Source: Crossiella cryophila (lineage in GTDB: Bacteria; Actinomycetota; Actinomycetes; Mycobacteriales; Pseudonocardiaceae). Taken from it: 64,000 nucleotides of DNA. The stretch is from contig NZ_JACHMH010000001.1 in the NCBI RefSeq assembly GCF_014204915.1, forward strand, positions 4,303,501-4,367,500, read 5' to 3'. Positions 19,597 through 28,290 of this stretch are shown piece by piece (positions within the stretch are counted from its first letter, which is position 1; each line of letters begins with the position of its first letter). The position numbers and the translations under genes were made by a program. The notes below the pieces were generated by a model that was not told the origin of the DNA, searched no databases, and worked only from the letters and a program-made list of their open reading frames with translations.

Positions 19597-20727
19597 ATGA
19601 CACAGCGAACGCGCTGGCTGGGGATCGTGGCGGCGCCACTGCTGCTGACCGGGCTGCTCGCGCAGCCGGCGGCGGCCGAGGCGAGCACGGTGGCCAAGAT
19701 CGTGCAGGAGCCGGGGGAGTACGAGGCGCGATTCCCTGACGTGCTGAAACTGCGGGACGGCAGGCTGATGGCGGTGTGGCACCGGGCCACCGCCCACGCC
19801 GGGGCGGTGGGCACCATCCAGCTGTCCTTCGGCAGCGCCGACGGCCGGACGTGGAGCGAGAACCCCACCCCCGCGCTGGCCGATCCGGGCACCATGGCCG
19901 GGATCGACACCCGCGATCCCAAGCTGGGCATGATGCCGGACGGCAGCGTGCTGATGACCTTCTTCGTGCCGGGCGGCAAGGTCTACTACTCGGTGTGGAA
20001 GCCCGGCTGGACCCGGTTCACCGACCCGGTCCAGCTGACCGCGCCCGGCATCGGCGCCGGGATCTTCAGCCACGGCAGCCCGCTCGCGCTGGCCGACAAC
20101 GGCTCCCAGACCGACCAGGTGCTCATCCCGGTCTACACCGTCGACAACGACCAGACCGGGTACAAGGGCGGGGCGCACTTCATCCGGGCCACCTACCGGC
20201 CCACCGGCGACCCCCGGCTGGTGGTGAGTTCGGCGCACCAGATCATCGGCAACGCCAACCCGCCCGGCCGGAAGTACTTCGAGCCGAGCTTCGTGCAGTA
20301 CGGCGGCACGGTGGTCGCGGTGGTGCGGTCCGAGCAGAACGGCGGCGGGTCACCGGCGATCGTGGTGCGCTGGAACCCCTACACCGCCACCCCGGACTAC
20401 GAGTACCAGAGCTTCAGCGATGTGCTCGCCAGCTCGCACCACCTGCTCAAGACCGCCAGCGGCAAGCTGCTCTTCACCTACGGCGACCGGGCCCGCGCGG
20501 GGCGCCCCACCGCGGGCATGATGATCAGCAACCCCATCGCGGACTGGACCAAGGGCAAGGTGCTGCCGATCTACAACTCCGGCGCGCAGGACCAGGCCAA
20601 CCCCTCCAGCGTGGAGATCAGCGCCGGGACCTTCCTGACCCTGGCCTACAACGCCAAACCGAAGACGAGCGATCCGGAGTTCGGCGGCACGCTCTGGGTC
20701 GTGCAGAGCAAGGCAGCCGACTACTAG
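19597..20727 (+). CDS. Secreted sialidase-superfamily (BNR) protein
   Basis: A 376-residue protein that starts at 19597 after GGGGTGGGG. A signal peptide is present (basic start, hydrophobic 8-22, cut near QPAAA). The rest reads as a six-bladed beta-propeller. RFPDVLKLRDGRLMAVWHR, an Asp-box-like SADGRTW and YFEPSFVQYGGTVVAVVRSE all resemble sialidase or exo-glycosidase propellers. I cannot confirm the full Arg triad, so sialidase activity is only possible. Its stop overlaps that of the convergent EF-hand gene in CTAG. Confidence 0.75.
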   Translation: MTQRTRWLGIVAAPLLLTGLLAQPAAAEASTVAKIVQEPGEYEARFPDVLKLRDGRLMAVWHRATAHAGAVGTIQLSFGSADGRTWSENPTPALADPGTMAGIDTRDPKLGMMPDGSVLMTFFVPGGKVYYSVWKPGWTRFTDPVQLTAPGIGAGIFSHGSPLALADNGSQTDQVLIPVYTVDNDQTGYKGGAHFIRATYRPTGDPRLVVSSAHQIIGNANPPGRKYFEPSFVQYGGTVVAVVRSEQNGGGSPAIVVRWNPYTATPDYEYQSFSDVLASSHHLLKTASGKLLFTYGDRARAGRPTAGMMISNPIADWTKGKVLPIYNSGAQDQANPSSVEISAGTFLTLAYNAKPKTSDPEFGGTLWVVQSKAADY

Positions 20728-21245
20728 AGCGGGCCGAACACCAGGGTGCCGGGGGCGTCGGCGTCGTCCCCGGCCCAGAACTCGTACCAGAGGTCGCCGA
20801 ACTCCTCGTGCGAGAGACGGCCGTCGCCGTCGGCGTCCAGCGCGGGGAAGATCGCGTCGGTGTCGGTGGGACGGCCGTTCCAGACCTCGATGAGCTGCCG
20901 GTACTCCGCGGCGGAGATCAACCCGTCCTGGTTCTCGTCGATGGCCTCGAACATCGCCGCCGCGGTGCCGGTGACCGCCTCCGGCATCTCGGGCAGCTGA
21001 TCGACCACCAGCAGCACCTCGTCCAGGGTGACTTTGTTGTCACGATCCAGGTCGGAGGCGGCGAGCAGGGTGGCCCACCAGCCGAGCATGATCTGCTCCA
21101 GCAGCTGGTGATCGCCCGGCCCGCGCACCTCGATCCAGCGCGCGGCCAGCGCGGCGAAGTCGCCTTCCTCCAGGAACCCGTCGCTGTTGGCGTCCAGTGC
21201 CGCGAACACCCGGCTGATCTTGCGTCGTTGCAGGTCAGTGGCCAT
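20724..21245 (-). CDS. Four-EF-hand calcium-binding protein (calerythrin-like)
   Basis: A 173-residue cytoplasmic protein with four EF-hand loops in order: DANSDGFLEEGDF, DLDRDNKVTLDEV, DENQDGLISAAEY and DADGDGRLSHEEF. The length, spacing and absence of a signal peptide match actinobacterial calerythrin/CasA-type calcium sensors or buffers. Met at 21245 (ATDLQRRKI) is taken as start. It is convergent with the sialidase-like gene, and their stop codons share CTAG. The target protein is unknown. Confidence 0.88.
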   Translation of the reverse strand: MATDLQRRKISRVFAALDANSDGFLEEGDFAALAARWIEVRGPGDHQLLEQIMLGWWATLLAASDLDRDNKVTLDEVLLVVDQLPEMPEAVTGTAAAMFEAIDENQDGLISAAEYRQLIEVWNGRPTDTDAIFPALDADGDGRLSHEEFGDLWYEFWAGDDADAPGTLVFGPL

Positions 21246-21294
21246 GGCAACCACGGTAGGTGGACAGCTGGGACGGGCCTATCGGCCATCCAGG

Positions 21295-22092
21295 TCAGCG
21301 CGGCACCGGACCGGGTCGCGCGAACACCACGGAGAGGAAGCGGTCCAGGGCGGCGTTGAACTCGGCCGGGCGTTCCAGGTTCGGCAGGTGCCCGGCGCCG
21401 TCGATGATCACCAGCGGCGCGTCGGGGATGCCCTGCTGGATGGTGCGGGCGTCCCGGATCGGGGTGAACTCGTCCGCGCTGCCGACCACCACCAGCGTCG
21501 GCGCGGTGATGGTGGGCAGCAGCGGCAGGTAGTCCGGGCGCTCGGCGCGGCCCCGCAACGCGGCGGCGGCGCCCTCCGGCGGCGCGGCGTTCATCATGCG
21601 CAGCACGTGCGCGGCGACCTCGGGCTGTTCCCGGATCGTCCGCGGCGCCACCATCTTGGACAGCACCTCGGTCGCGTAGCCCGCCATGCCCTCGCGCAGC
21701 AGCCGGTCGGCCTGGGCGTTGCGGTCGGCCCTGCCCTCGGCGGTCTCGGCCTCGGCGAAGGTGTCGGCCAGCAGCAATCCGCGGATGCGGTGCGGGAACA
21801 GGCGGTAGCACTCCAGCACGATCTGGCCGCCCATGGACAGGCCGCCGAGCACGAAGCGGTCCACGCCGAGCCGGTCGAGCAGTTCGGCGAGGTCGGCGGC
21901 GAAGACGTCCAGGCCGGTGACGCCGGGCACGACCGGGCTCCGGCCGTAGCCGCGCAGGTCCGGGGTGATCACCCGCAGGCCGGCCGCGGTGAGGTGCTCG
22001 ACCTGCGGGCGCCACATCGAGCGGTCGAACGGGTGGCCGTGCACGAGCACCACCGGCTCGCCGGCACCCTGGTCGTCGAAACTGAGTTCCAT
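21295..22092 (-). CDS. Alpha/beta hydrolase
   Basis: A 265-residue serine hydrolase with oxyanion region VLVHGHPFDRSMW, nucleophile elbow GGLSMGGQIV, acid in SADEFTPIRDA and histidine in DGAGHLPNLE. It resembles 3-oxoadipate enol-lactonase/chloroperoxidase-like hydrolases, but the substrate is open. Start 22092 is chosen because GGGAGAAC precedes the ATG and homology begins with MELSFDDQG. It is divergent from the MocR-type regulator at 22178. Confidence 0.85.
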   Translation of the reverse strand: MELSFDDQGAGEPVVLVHGHPFDRSMWRPQVEHLTAAGLRVITPDLRGYGRSPVVPGVTGLDVFAADLAELLDRLGVDRFVLGGLSMGGQIVLECYRLFPHRIRGLLLADTFAEAETAEGRADRNAQADRLLREGMAGYATEVLSKMVAPRTIREQPEVAAHVLRMMNAAPPEGAAAALRGRAERPDYLPLLPTITAPTLVVVGSADEFTPIRDARTIQQGIPDAPLVIIDGAGHLPNLERPAEFNAALDRFLSVVFARPGPVPR

Positions 22093-22131
22093 GTCGTTCT
22101 CCCTGGTCACGGTTGACGACTCGACGCTATT

Positions 22132-22177
22132 CGGTGCACTATCCCGGTGCAATGAAAACAATGTGCTCGGAGCAATG
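22132..22177. promoter_or_regulatory. Repeated heptamer between hydrolase and MocR genes
   Basis: CGGTGCA occurs at 22132-22138 (inside TTCGGTGCAC) and 22145-22151. A related CGGAGCAATG (22168-22177) matches CGGTGCAATG (22145-22154) at nine of ten bases. MocR-type regulators such as GabR/PdxR often bind direct repeats in a divergent gap. Binding is inferred. Confidence 0.35.
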
Positions 22178-23497
22178 ATGCGAGATTACCGAGTGGTCGC
22201 GGACCGGATCGCGGCCGAGATCGCCGTCGGGCGGTTGCGGCCGGGGGACCGGCTGCCGCCGCAGCGCCAGTTCGCCCGCCGCCACGGCATCGCCGGGTCC
22301 ACCGCGGCCAGGGTGTACGGCGAGCTGGTGCGCCGCGGCCTGGTCGTCGGCGAGGTCGGCCGCGGCACCTTCGTGCGCGCCGCCGAACCCGCGCCGGGTC
22401 TCGCGCTGTCCGAACCCGCCGCCGCGCAGGTCGACCTGGAACTGAACTTCCCGGTCCTGCCCGGCCAGCCCGAACAACTCGCCGCGGCGCTGGCCGGTCT
22501 GACCCGCCCCGACGTGTTCGCCGCCGCCCTGCGCCCGCTCGGCGTGACCGGCGATCCGGACCTGCGCGCGGCCGCCGCGATCGGATTGCGGCGCGGCGAC
22601 TGGACCCCCGAGCACAGCCGGATCCTCTTCTCCGGCAACGGAAGACAGGGCCTGGCCGCCGCGATCTCCGCACTGGTGCCCACCGGCGGACGGCTCGGCG
22701 TGGAGGCGCTGACCTATCCGGTGATCAAGGGCATCGCGGCCCGCCTCGGCGTCACCCTGGTGCCGCTGCCGATGGACGAGCACGGCGTGCTGCCCGCCGC
22801 GCTGGACACCGTGCCCGCGGTGTACCTGCAGCCCACCCTGCACAACCCGCTCGGCGTCACCATGTCCGAACAGCGGCGGGTCGAGGTGGTGGAAGCACTG
22901 CGCCGCAACGACATCCCGCTCATCGAGGACGGCGTCTACGGTTTCCTGCGGCCGGAGCTGCCGCCGCTGGCCGCGCTGGCCCCGGAACGCACCGTGCTGG
23001 TGGACAGCCTGTCCAAACGCCTGGCCCCCGGCCTGACCCTGGGTTTCATCGTGTCCACACCGAAACTGACCGATGGGTTGGCGGCCGCGCTGCGCTCGGG
23101 TGCGTGGGCCGCGCCCGCCTTCGCCATGGCCGCGGCCCGGCACTGGCTCACCGACGGCACCGCCACCGCGATCGAGTCCGCCAAACGCCTCGACGCCGGC
23201 GCCCGGCAAACCCTTGCCGCCCAACACCTCGCCGGGTTCACCCGGCGCGCCGACCCGGCCGCGTACCACTGCTGGTGGGAGTTGCCCGCGCCGTGGCGGG
23301 CGGAGACCTTCGTGGCCGCGGCGGCCCGCCGGGGCATCGCGGTCACCCCGGCCGCCGCGTTCGCCGTGGTGCCGGGCCACGCCCCCAACGCCGTCCGCCT
23401 CGCCCTGTCCGCGCCGCCGATGGGCACCCTGGCCGCGGCGTTGCGGGTGCTGGCCGAGCTGGCCCGCGGTGTGCCGGAGGACACCACAATGGACTGA
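22178..23497 (+). CDS. MocR/PdxR-type GntR regulator with aminotransferase domain
   Basis: A 439-residue fusion. The N-terminal GntR winged helix (about residues 5-70; RPGDRLPPQRQFARRHGIAG) is joined to a fold-type I aminotransferase-like domain. That domain has LQPTLHNPLGVTM and the PLP-binding Lys segment DSLSKRLAPGLTLG. These regulators sense PLP or an amino compound. ATG at 22178 gives a better spacing from GGAG than the ATG at 22175. It is divergent from the hydrolase. Confidence 0.87.
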   Translation: MRDYRVVADRIAAEIAVGRLRPGDRLPPQRQFARRHGIAGSTAARVYGELVRRGLVVGEVGRGTFVRAAEPAPGLALSEPAAAQVDLELNFPVLPGQPEQLAAALAGLTRPDVFAAALRPLGVTGDPDLRAAAAIGLRRGDWTPEHSRILFSGNGRQGLAAAISALVPTGGRLGVEALTYPVIKGIAARLGVTLVPLPMDEHGVLPAALDTVPAVYLQPTLHNPLGVTMSEQRRVEVVEALRRNDIPLIEDGVYGFLRPELPPLAALAPERTVLVDSLSKRLAPGLTLGFIVSTPKLTDGLAAALRSGAWAAPAFAMAAARHWLTDGTATAIESAKRLDAGARQTLAAQHLAGFTRRADPAAYHCWWELPAPWRAETFVAAAARRGIAVTPAAAFAVVPGHAPNAVRLALSAPPMGTLAAALRVLAELARGVPEDTTMD

Positions 23498-23552
23498 TCA
23501 TCGGGCTGCCGCCCGCGCGCACGAACGGAATCCGGACATTAGGGTCAGGGGC

Positions 23553-24659
23553 GTGAACCCGCCGACCGACACCGCCCCGGACACCTCGGCCGCGTTGCCC
23601 AGGTGGAGTCTGATCGTCCCGCCACTGGCCCTGGTGCTGCTGGTCGCGTCCTGGGGGCGTGGCCTCAACGCGGTGCTGCTGATACTCGTCTGCGCAGGCC
23701 TGGCCGGTGGCGTGATCGCCGCGGTGCACCACGCCGAGGTGGTCGCGCACCGCGTCGGCGAACCCTTCGGCACGTTGATCCTGGCCATCGCCGTCACGGT
23801 GATCGAGGTGGCCCTGATCGTCACCCTGATGTCCTCCGGCGGCCCCGACAGCGCCTCCCTGGCCCGCGACACCGTCTTCGCCGCCATCATGATCACCTGC
23901 AACGGCATAGTCGGCGTCGCCCTGCTCGCCGGTTCGCTGCGCCACCGCGTCCAGGAGTTCCGCGCGCACGCCTCCGGCGGCGCCCTGGCCGTCACCCTGG
24001 CGTTGGTCACGGTGTGCCTGGTGCTGCCCACCTTCACCATCAGTTCGGCTGGCCCCACCTTCACCGGCCCGCAGTTGGCCTTCGCCGGCGTCGCCTCGCT
24101 GGTGATGTACGCGGTCTTCGTCTTCGTCCAGACCAAACGCCACCGCGACTACTTCCTGCCCAAGGGCGACTGCACCCCCGACGAACACGCCCCCGCCCCC
24201 ACCGCCCGCACCGCCTGGCTGAGCCTCGCCCTGCTGGTGCTCTGCCTGGTAAGCGTCGTCGGTCTGGCCAAAACAGTCTCCCCGGCCCTGGAATCCGCGG
24301 TGGAATCCGCCGGCGCGCCAAGATCGTTGGTAGGCCTCCTGATCGCCCTGCTCGTCCTCCTCCCGGAAACCGTCGCCGCCGTCCGAGCCGCCCTCCGAGA
24401 CCGCCTCCAGACCAGCCTCAACCTCGCCCTGGGCTCGGCCCTGGCGAGCATCGGCCTGACGATCCCGGCGATCGCGCTGGCGTCGATCTGGTTGACGGGG
24501 CCGTTGGTGCTGGGGTTGGGGGCGAAGGAGATGGTGTTGCTCGCGCTGACCGGGGTGGTGTCGACGCTGACGATCGTGTCGGGGCGGGCGACGGTGTTGC
24601 AGGGGGCGGTGCACTTGATGGTGTTCAGCGCGTTCGTGTTCTTGGCTGTGACCCCGTGA
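23553..24659 (+). CDS. Calcium/cation:proton antiporter (ChaA/Y4hA-like)
   Basis: A 368-residue CaCA-superfamily antiporter with about eleven helices. It has the two signature alpha repeats: GEPFGTLILAIAVTVIEVAL (residues about 70-90) and, in the second half, LVLLPETVAAVRAALRD, with conserved glutamates expected to bind the cation. GTG at 23553 follows AGGGTCAGGGG. It probably exports Ca2+ or Na+/K+ in exchange for protons. No dedicated regulator is apparent. Confidence 0.88.
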   Translation: MNPPTDTAPDTSAALPRWSLIVPPLALVLLVASWGRGLNAVLLILVCAGLAGGVIAAVHHAEVVAHRVGEPFGTLILAIAVTVIEVALIVTLMSSGGPDSASLARDTVFAAIMITCNGIVGVALLAGSLRHRVQEFRAHASGGALAVTLALVTVCLVLPTFTISSAGPTFTGPQLAFAGVASLVMYAVFVFVQTKRHRDYFLPKGDCTPDEHAPAPTARTAWLSLALLVLCLVSVVGLAKTVSPALESAVESAGAPRSLVGLLIALLVLLPETVAAVRAALRDRLQTSLNLALGSALASIGLTIPAIALASIWLTGPLVLGLGAKEMVLLALTGVVSTLTIVSGRATVLQGAVHLMVFSAFVFLAVTP

Positions 24660-25759
24660 GGGTGTATTTGGTTGGGGTGCCTCGAGTTGGGGTGGTGGGC
24701 TTGAGCTGGGATGATGTGGGGGGCGTTGGGTTTGGGGGTGGGTGGGGTTCACCTGGTTGGGGGAGATGATCCAGAGGGTGGGGCAACCTAAACGCGGGTT
24801 TTTGCGTTCCGCAGAGGGACGGTGGCGGCGGCGGATCCCGTCAGGGCGGGGTGGCGGGGTGGGGTTGGCCGGGGCTGGGCCGGGTTGAGCTGGGCTGGGA
24901 CTGGGCCGGGCTGGATGGGGCTGGGCTGGGCTGGGGCGAGCGCCGGGCTGGGGCGAGCGCCGGGCTGGGGCGAGCGCCGGGCTGGGGCGAGCGCCGGGCT
25001 GGGCTGGAGCTGGGCCCGGCCGGGTAGGGCTGGATGGGCTCAGCCGGGCCAGACAGGGCGGGGCCGGGTGGGGCGAGGGGCTCGGGCCGGGCTGAGCCGG
25101 GCTTGGGCGGGCCGGGACGTGCAGTGCAGGGAGGCGGCAGGCGTGGCCGGCGCGGCTGGGGCTGCTGACGCGGGCGGCTGGGGCAGGCGGTCTGGGGCAA
25201 GCGGCTGGTATGCGGAGCGCTTGGTGCGTCAACGCGCGCGTCAGGTGTTGAGCGTGGGGCCAGTCGTGTGCGGGGTTGAGTGTGGTGCGCGGGGTTGAGC
25301 AGGGTGCGCGCGGCTGAGTGGGGCTTGCGCGTGAAGCGCGAGGGCGGCGGCAGGGGTTGTGGTGGCCCGGGGTACGGCGTCGGGATGAAGCGGCGGGGCG
25401 AGTCAGGCTCGGCCGAGTGGCAGGTGGATGGTCAGGTCGCGGGGCGCGGTGGGCGCGGGTCTCGAGGAGCGCGGTTCCTGAACGCAGCCGGGCGGGCGGG
25501 AGTGGCAGGGCTGGAGCTGGCTTGGGCACAGTGCTGGCTTGGGCACGGTCTGGTGCGCGGCGTGACCCGGCCGGGCTATGGCGCGGCGGAGTTGTGGCTC
25601 AGCGGAGTTGTGGTGCGGCGGGGTTGTGGCCCGGCCGCGCGGTGGCCTGGCGGGGCTGAGCTGGGCCGCGGGTGAGGCGGGTTGGGGCGTGGATGGCCGC
25701 GGATGAGGCGGCTGAGGCGGGGCTGGGCTGCGGCTGAGGTTGTGGCGCGGGGTGTCCGG
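24660..25759. other. Gene-free, strongly G-rich low-complexity region
   Basis: About 1.1 kb in which the plus strand consists mostly of degenerate GGGCTGG/GGGGCGAGC-type words, with few C runs. Open frames exist on both strands only because stop codons are rare in such DNA. They encode Gly/Ala/Trp/Arg or Pro/Ser repeats, so I call no gene. The region follows the antiporter gene and precedes the Pro/Thr-rich protein. G-quadruplex-forming runs are plentiful. Confidence 0.7.
24931..24998 (+). repeat. Four perfect tandem copies of a 17-bp unit
   Basis: The unit CTGGGGCGAGCGCCGGG is repeated without interruption at 24931-24947, 24948-24964, 24965-24981 and 24982-24998, and is flanked by degenerate CTGGG repeats. 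Seventeen is not a multiple of three, so a coding repeat is unlikely. Confidence 0.9.
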
Positions 25760-26482
25760 TCAGCAGGGGCCGCGGTAGGCGGTTATGGCGTTTCGGGCTG
25801 TGGTGATCTCTCGGGTTTCCAGGGGAGAGATTGCTTGTGGGGTGGGGATGTTGTTGGTCAGGGCGGTTTTGGCGGCGCTGGCGGCGTAGGCGAGTTGGCG
25901 GAGGTTGTTGTCGATCTCCTTGGGGGTTTTGTTCAGCAGGGCGATGCTGAAGTGGGCGATGTTGTCGACTGCTTGGGTTATCCGGGTGCGTTCTTGCGGG
26001 GTTTCGCCGTCGAGTAGGGCTGCGGTGGCGAGGGTGAAGGTTGGACCTGCGACGGCGGTCAGGGCGTCGAGGTTGGTGCAGAGGTCTGGGCGGGCTTGGG
26101 GGTTGGGCGCGGGGGGAGGCGTGGTCGCCGTTGCGGTTGTGGGTGGGGATGGCGGGGTTGGTGGGGTGGTGGTGCAGGCGGTGGTGGTCAGGGCGGTGAG
26201 GAGGGCTGCGGTGGCCTTCAGCGTGGTGGTGGGTGGGGTGGCGGGTTTCAGGTTGGTGGCGGGGGTTGCGGTGGGTTTCTGAGTGGCGGTGGGGGTGGGG
26301 GCCGGAGTCGCGGTGGGGTTTGGGGCGGTGGTGGCCGGAGTTGGGTTGGGTTTCGGGGGTGCGGTGGGTTTTGGGGCTGTGGTGGGGGTTGCGGTGGGGG
26401 AGGGGTGGGGCATGGGCGGGAAGGTAGTCGGGTTTGGGGGGATCAGTCCCGGGGTGTCTGGGTTGGGTGTCTCGCGGGTCAC
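25760..26482 (-). CDS. Pro/Thr-rich protein with a lipobox-like segment
   Basis: A 240-residue reading from GTG 26482, chosen because AAGGTG lies 8 bp upstream. An alternative ATG is at 26413. Some 75 residues of Pro/Thr/Ala repeats precede a weakly hydrophobic segment ending LTALTTTAC, which looks like a lipobox. Another Pro/Thr spacer and a 110-residue helical domain follow, with two Cys (PDLC and the C-terminal RGPC) that could form a disulfide. The long repeat ahead of the lipobox is odd, and the real start may differ. I do not recognise the family. Confidence 0.5.
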   Translation of the reverse strand: MTRETPNPDTPGLIPPNPTTFPPMPHPSPTATPTTAPKPTAPPKPNPTPATTAPNPTATPAPTPTATQKPTATPATNLKPATPPTTTLKATAALLTALTTTACTTTPPTPPSPPTTATATTPPPAPNPQARPDLCTNLDALTAVAGPTFTLATAALLDGETPQERTRITQAVDNIAHFSIALLNKTPKEIDNNLRQLAYAASAAKTALTNNIPTPQAISPLETREITTARNAITAYRGPC

Positions 26483-26551
26483 GTTGGGGGCACCTTGATC
26501 GGGGTGGTGCGTCTTTCTCGGTGTACAGCGCGTTCTACCGAGGAGATCGCC

Positions 26552-27064
26552 ATGAAACTGAATCTTCGGCGGGGTTTCGCCGTCGTCGCCGTGCTCGCCG
26601 CCACCGCTGCGGGCGGGGCGTTGTGGGCTGGGTCTGCTGTCGCCAATCCGACCGATCAGCCTTGCCGGGCCGGGCAGTTGGACGCGACGCTGGTCGCTGG
26701 GTCGCCTGGGGCGGGGCAGCGGTATGCCTCTGTTCAGTTCACCGCCAAGCGGGGGACCGCCTGCAAGCTCGCCGGGGCGTTGCCGGTGACCTTGCAGGGG
26801 GCTCCTGGGGTGACTGTGGTCGCGGACAACGCGGGGGCGCCGCCGGTGTACCTCGCGGGGGGTAAGTCGGCGCACATTGTGTTGCACTGGACCGGGATTG
26901 GGGCTCCGGAGCAGCAGCAGACTCCCGGCAGTGTCACCGTTGGGCTGCCTGGACGGGGGGCCGGGGTGAGTACTTTGCGTTGGGATCAGGGTGCGTTGGA
27001 TGCGTTCTCGGAGGCGCACACCTTGTACGTCGGGGCTGTGCAGGCTGGGCCTGCGGAGTACTGA
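26552..27064 (+). CDS. Secreted DUF4232-like protein
   Basis: A 170-residue protein with a clear Sec signal peptide (RRGFAVVAVLAATAAGG, cut near SAVA). A mature beta-rich domain follows, resembling actinobacterial DUF4232 proteins (PCRAGQLDATLVAG, GTACKLAGALPVTL, SAHIVLHWTG). Two Cys may form a disulfide. The start follows GAGGAGATC. It is divergent from the Pro/Thr-rich gene. Function unknown; probably an exported cell-surface protein. Confidence 0.8.
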   Translation: MKLNLRRGFAVVAVLAATAAGGALWAGSAVANPTDQPCRAGQLDATLVAGSPGAGQRYASVQFTAKRGTACKLAGALPVTLQGAPGVTVVADNAGAPPVYLAGGKSAHIVLHWTGIGAPEQQQTPGSVTVGLPGRGAGVSTLRWDQGALDAFSEAHTLYVGAVQAGPAEY

Positions 27065-27094
27065 TTCTCGCTGCTGGCCGGGTCCCTGCCCCGG

Positions 27095-27616
27095 TCAGAG
27101 CGTCAGCAGGAGCAGTACCAGGATTGAGCCCGCGGTGGCTGTGGTGAAGCGGATGGCTACGACGGTGGGGAACCAGGCTGGGTAGGTTTTTGTCGCCGCG
27201 GCGACCAAAGCGGCGATGTCCAGGCCTTGGGGGGACGGGTCCGCTGCTTTGCGGAAGGCCGCCTTGAGGTAGTGGGTGGTGAAGACCTCGCCGGGCATGA
27301 TGACCAGGCCCAGGATCAGCATGATCGGGTGGGTGATCCAGGCCAGGGGGCGGGCCAGGTCGGGGGTGGTCAGGGTGAGGGTGCCCAGGGTGGCCAGGCA
27401 GCCGGCGATGGTCAAGGCGATGACGAGGCTGGTTCTGCTCGCGCCGAAGTTGATGCCGTGGCGGGTGAGCAGGTCGGCTGGGAAGCCTTGGTGGGTCACG
27501 TTTTTCTCGGCGGCCTCCTGGGCAGCGGTGCCGTGGCGGGCGCCGACGTAGGGGATGAGTACGAAGGTCGCGGCCAGTAGGAACTGCACGGCCGACACTG
27601 TGATCTGGGTGGGCAT
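27095..27616 (-). CDS. Hypothetical four-helix membrane protein
   Basis: A 173-residue protein with four predicted helices, at about residues 5-25, 64-84, 92-112 and 150-172. The loop ARHGTAAQEAAEKNVTHQGF lies between helices one and two. No catalytic motif is recognised. An A/T-richer stretch just upstream (27630-27690; TGCACTT/AAGTGCA) may hold its promoter. Function unknown. Confidence 0.7.
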   Translation of the reverse strand: MPTQITVSAVQFLLAATFVLIPYVGARHGTAAQEAAEKNVTHQGFPADLLTRHGINFGASRTSLVIALTIAGCLATLGTLTLTTPDLARPLAWITHPIMLILGLVIMPGEVFTTHYLKAAFRKAADPSPQGLDIAALVAAATKTYPAWFPTVVAIRFTTATAGSILVLLLLTL

Positions 27617-27797
27617 GGGGGCTCCTTCGGTTGGGGTTGCACTTTGTTCAAGTGGGAAGGTAGTGGGTTTGTTGAACTAAGTGCAAGTGGGGGTTGGGGG
27701 TTATTGGCACGGGTTTGGAATAGGGGGGAGCTGGTGGGGTGTTGGCTGGTTAGGTGCTTTGAAAAGCGGAGCGCGGTGGATGGAGAGGACCGGTGGC

Positions 27798-28244
27798 ATG
27801 CCACTGACCGGCGAGTACGAGCCCAGCCCGAGCGAGTGGGTGCGTAACCAGGTGGAGCTTTTCGAAAGCTCGAACGGGGCGCGGGGCAACACGGTGCTGG
27901 ATGATCGGCTCGTGGTCGTGCTGACCACCAAGGGCGGCAAGTCCGGCAAGCTGCGCAAGTCGCCGGTGATGCGGGTGGAGCACGACGGGGTCTACGCCGC
28001 GGTCGCCTCGCTCGGCGGCGCGCCCAAGCACCCCGTCTGGTACTTCAACCTCAAGTCCACGCCGCTGGTGGAACTCCAGGACGGCGCGGTGCGCAAGGAC
28101 TACCTGGCGCGGGAGATCACCGGCGAGGAGAAGGCGCTGTGGTGGGAGCGGGCGGTCGCCGCCTTCCCGAACTACGCCGAGTACCAGGAGAAGACCGACC
28201 GGGTGATCCCGGTGTTCCTGCTGGAGCCGGTGTCGGGCTCCTGA
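27798..28244 (+). CDS. F420-dependent nitroreductase/quinone reductase family protein (Ddn-like)
   Basis: A 148-residue split-beta-barrel protein of the deazaflavin-dependent family. The phosphate-binding stretch is [18 protein letters not shown], and [13 protein letters not shown] and [14 protein letters not shown] are typical of Ddn/Rv3547-like reductases. They use reduced F420 to reduce quinones or nitro compounds. ATG at 27798 is preferred because GGAGAGG precedes it. It lies upstream of a TetR gene on the same strand, 46 bp away. Confidence 0.87.
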   Translation: MPLTGEYEPSPSEWVRNQVELFESSNGARGNTVLDDRLVVVLTTKGGKSGKLRKSPVMRVEHDGVYAAVASLGGAPKHPVWYFNLKSTPLVELQDGAVRKDYLAREITGEEKALWWERAVAAFPNYAEYQEKTDRVIPVFLLEPVSGS

Positions 28245-28253
28245 GTCATTAAC

Positions 28254-28272
28254 TGGACCGAGCGTTCTGGAA
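28254..28272. promoter_or_regulatory. TetR operator copy 1, upstream of the regulator gene
   Basis: TGGACCGAGCGTTCTGGAA lies 19 bp before the TetR start. It matches the copy before the alpha/beta hydrolase gene (28921-28939) at 15 of 19 bases and contains the near-palindrome GACCG-AG-CGTTC. Regulator binding is inferred. Confidence 0.55.
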
Positions 28273-28290
28273 TCTGTTAGGGTTCGGTCC

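Noticed and set aside
24931-24998. Regularly repeated units considered as a CRISPR array
   Set aside because: The units are directly adjacent without spacers and are shorter than CRISPR repeats.
24822-25298. Plus-strand frame in the G-rich tract encoding Gly/Ala/Trp repeats
   Set aside because: The residues follow from the DNA repeat and the 17-bp unit shifts frame at each copy. There is no ribosome site or domain.
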